A stretch of 44,328 nucleotides of DNA from Anaerolineaceae bacterium (GTDB lineage Bacteria; Chloroflexota; Anaerolineae; Anaerolineales; Anaerolineaceae), in assembly GCA_020845515.1 (NCBI GenBank), contig JADLFQ010000009.1, forward strand, positions 1 through 44,328. The letters are read 5' to 3'. The notes beneath the pieces were generated by a model that worked only from the letters and a program-made list of their open reading frames with translations, had not been told where the DNA came from and made no database searches. Positions 42,176 through 44,328 of the stretch are shown here, piece by piece. Position 1 is the first letter of the stretch. Each line of letters begins with the position of its first letter. The position numbers and the translations under genes are program-made.

Positions 42176-44328
42176 TTAATGCTCCCAGAACAGGTTCACA
42201 TCCTTCGTTCCGCCCGCCACGTCATTGCCGGCATAGGTGTTCAGGACGTTGACAAATGCGCCCGACCCGCCGCGCGTATCCACGTGCAGACCCTGCTTGC
42301 CGTTGCCATTGAAGGCGCTGTAATAGACGTACACCGGGCTGCCATTCGACTTGAGATAGGCGCCGGCGGTATCCGCGACCATGCCGTTTGCCAGACTGGT
42401 AACGCTCGTCAGGCTGATGGCGCCCTTGCTGAACACCAGGATGCCGTGATAGGCGTTCAGGTTGGCGCGGAAGCCGGTAATGATCACCGGCATCGCGCCA
42501 GACGCCAGGTCGTTCATGGCCTGGACGCCCTGCCCGCCGTTGTTGTTGGCCTCGCCGTTGAGGATGGTGATGATCCCCTTGGTATCTACATAGATCCCAT
42601 CCTGACTGTTGTTGTTGAAGACGCCGTTCAGGATGGTAACCGGCAGGGTGTTTTCGGGGCTGGACAGGTAAAGCCCATAACCCGAGATGCCATAGTTGCG
42701 GCTGGAGGCGACATTGATGACCGTCACCACGCCCAGGCTGTTGATGCTGAGACCATAACCGTTGTTGTTCCTGAAAGTGCTGCCGCTGACGGTCATCCCG
42801 TACTTGTAGGGTGAGCTGGCATTGTTCAAAACCGCGCCGGCGCCTTGCGAATCAAGGATGGAGGAATTCAGCAGCGTAATGTAACCTTTGGAACGCACAT
42901 CCAGGGCGGTCATTCCCAACTGGGTAGCTGTTGAGTAAAGATCAACAAGCGTGACCGGCGCCGCTGTGCCATAGCTGTTATCAATGTAAATGCCCTGTCG
43001 GCTGCCGCTGCCAAAGATGGAATAAGCCGTCACAGCGCCGCTCGACTCGATATAGGCTGCGTACCCCTGATTGTTGTTCCACCAGCCATTGGTATTGACA
43101 ATGTAAACACCGTAACCGCCGATGTTGTTGATGCGCACGCCATCGCCAGCATTATTATTGGCTATGACCTGGTTGATTGTGATAAAGCCGCGCGAATTGA
43201 TCGTCAGACCGGTTCCGCCGGTGTTGAAGAAGTCCGATGAAATGATGGTAACGCCGGCGTAATAGGAAGAGCTGGCGTTGTTGATGACCATGCCGCCATC
43301 CGCCGAGGAACCAGTTTCCACTTTCAGCAGGTAAACCGCGCCGTTGGTGTTAATCGTCAGACCGGGAAAAACAGCCGGGCTGCTATCGCTGCTGTCGAAC
43401 CCGCTGTACAGCAGTGTCACACCGGCAAATCCGCTCGTATTCCCGATATAGCTGCCCTTTAGGTTATACCAGAAATTTGCGCCGTTGACCGTCACCGGCC
43501 CGTTGGTCTGGGCGAAGAGGCCGTATCCTTGATTGTTGCCATTGAACTGCCTGCTGTTGTTGAGAATAGAAATGCCGTAACCGTTGGTGTTGTCAATGTA
43601 GATGCCGTCGCCTTGGTTGTCCCAGGTCGAGACATATAATAGGTTGACAAAACCTTTGGAATGGATGCGCAGCCCGTCACCTTTGTTGTTCCAAAAGTTG
43701 CCGGTGCTGACCGTCACTCCCAATGGATAGGTGGCCGAACTGTTATCCAGCAGGGCGCCGTTGCCTTGCAGATTATCACGGGCATCCACATTGACCAGGA
43801 TGATAACCCCTTTTGATAGCACCGTCAGGTTGGTGGAGCCGGGCGTGTTCGCCTGGCAGATCGAGTTGACCAAAGTTACCCCACCGCCAACCCCGCCGGA
43901 GTTATCCAGCCGGCATCCCAGCCCGTTGTTCCAGGCCGTGAGCCCCGTCAGGCTGATGGCGCCGTTGCTGATCGCCTGGAAACCGTAGCCGGCATTGCCG
44001 TCAGTCCACGAGGTGTAAGCCACCAGCGTAACGCCGTAGCCGCCGGTGTTATTGATGTCATACCCGTCGCCGCCGTTATTGGCGGCGGAGAGCTCCCCGA
44101 TGATGGTGACGAAGCCTTTCGAGATGATCTGGATGCCGTCCAGAGCATTGTTCTCCGTCTTGACGCTTGTCAGAGTTACGGCGGCCGGGATCACAAAGTC
44201 ATTCTTTAGATACGCCCCGGCGCCGCCGGTGTTCCCATTGGCGTAGCCGGTGGTCCAGGTGATCGCGCCGCCGGCGTTGACCCACAACCCATAGCCGTCG
44301 TTGCTGTTGAAGTTGGCATCCAGCAGGA
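42176..44328 (-). CDS. Right-handed parallel beta-helix repeat protein, 5' end outside window
   Basis: C-terminal portion (over 710 codons) of a large repeat protein. The reading frame is open to the right edge with no start. It consists of about 14 imperfect units of roughly 50 residues. Each has a core like S-KG-(V/I)-TI/TL, a short Asn/Gly-rich turn and G-G(L/V)-I-N. Examples are SKGFVTI, SKGVIIL, SKGFVNL, NSRGFITI, SKGYITL, DTKGIITI and SKGAISL. Asn ladders (NNNGYG, NNGGDG) and alternating hydrophobics are the hallmark of a right-handed beta-helix. Cysteine is nearly absent. No catalytic site, signal peptide or surface anchor can be seen in this part. It ends with VNLFWEH. A surface or secreted role is inferred. 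Confidence 0.9.
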   Translation of the reverse strand, partial: LLDANFNSNDGYGLWVNAGGAITWTTGYANGNTGGAGAYLKNDFVIPAAVTLTSVKTENNALDGIQIISKGFVTIIGELSAANNGGDGYDINNTGGYGVTLVAYTSWTDGNAGYGFQAISNGAISLTGLTAWNNGLGCRLDNSGGVGGGVTLVNSICQANTPGSTNLTVLSKGVIILVNVDARDNLQGNGALLDNSSATYPLGVTVSTGNFWNNKGDGLRIHSKGFVNLLYVSTWDNQGDGIYIDNTNGYGISILNNSRQFNGNNQGYGLFAQTNGPVTVNGANFWYNLKGSYIGNTSGFAGVTLLYSGFDSSDSSPAVFPGLTINTNGAVYLLKVETGSSADGGMVINNASSSYYAGVTIISSDFFNTGGTGLTINSRGFITINQVIANNNAGDGVRINNIGGYGVYIVNTNGWWNNNQGYAAYIESSGAVTAYSIFGSGSRQGIYIDNSYGTAAPVTLVDLYSTATQLGMTALDVRSKGYITLLNSSILDSQGAGAVLNNASSPYKYGMTVSGSTFRNNNGYGLSINSLGVVTVINVASSRNYGISGYGLYLSSPENTLPVTILNGVFNNNSQDGIYVDTKGIITILNGEANNNGGQGVQAMNDLASGAMPVIITGFRANLNAYHGILVFSKGAISLTSVTSLANGMVADTAGAYLKSNGSPVYVYYSAFNGNGKQGLHVDTRGGSGAFVNVLNTYAGNDVAGGTKDVNLFWEH

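Noticed and set aside
1-44328. tRNA genes, CRISPR arrays, insertion sequences or prophage genes
   Set aside because: Looked for T-loop motifs, regularly spaced direct repeats, transposase or integrase motifs and phage structural proteins. None was convincing by eye; a covariance or profile search could still find a missed tRNA.

Overview
The window reads like a chromosome segment of a free-living, metabolically flexible bacterium. The best guess is the phylum Chloroflexota, near Anaerolineae. That placement is inferred from several traits together: an FMN-riboswitch-controlled ThiY-like flavin importer of the RibXY type (described in Chloroflexus), a putative deazaflavin (F420)-dependent oxidoreductase, many lipoprotein-anchored ABC importers, orphan GAF-type histidine kinases, likely leaderless promoters and a large beta-helix repeat protein. 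No 16S gene or other direct taxonomic marker is present.

208-17003 is a purine/nucleoside uptake and oxidation region. One molybdenum hydroxylase subunit gene runs leftward. Divergent from it is a rightward operon with a BMP-family lipoprotein, its double ATPase, two permeases, a CDA-fold deaminase (perhaps guanine deaminase), a fused FAD + 2Fe-2S hydroxylase subunit and a second molybdenum subunit. A second complete BMP-type importer operon follows. It is visibly richer in G/C at third codon positions. The simplest model is uptake of purine bases or nucleosides, deamination of guanine to xanthine, and oxidation by xanthine dehydrogenase.

17087-19980 is a flavin-controlled unit: a promoter, a full FMN riboswitch with terminator and antiterminator, then permease (ribX), binding lipoprotein (ribY) and ATPase. 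20003-27810 is a housekeeping stretch: a lipoprotein, holB and a PcrA/UvrD helicase fired from back-to-back promoters that look leaderless, the SRP RNA gene, two methyltransferases meeting tail to tail, and an orphan histidine kinase.

28028-36015 is a carbohydrate-type (MalEFG-like) importer operon without its own ATPase. It continues into a D-2-hydroxyacid dehydrogenase and a 5'-nucleotidase-like phosphoesterase that lacks a signal peptide. A DeoR-family regulator is transcribed divergently across an 850-base intergenic region. 36257-39033 holds a NYN/OST-HTH protein, a deazaflavin-type oxidoreductase, a zinc-ribbon protein and a DUF3592 membrane protein. A nucleoside phosphorylase runs leftward at 39252-40025. 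40179-41960 is a MarR regulator and MFS exporter pair under a 37-bp palindromic operator. The right edge is filled by the C-terminal part of a large parallel beta-helix protein whose start lies outside the window.

No tRNA, insertion sequence, prophage, CRISPR array or replication origin was recognised. The most informative features are the riboswitch-controlled importer, the paired leaderless promoters, the two-headed molybdenum hydroxylase locus, and the sugar-importer/nucleotidase operon. None is clearly a wholly new system.
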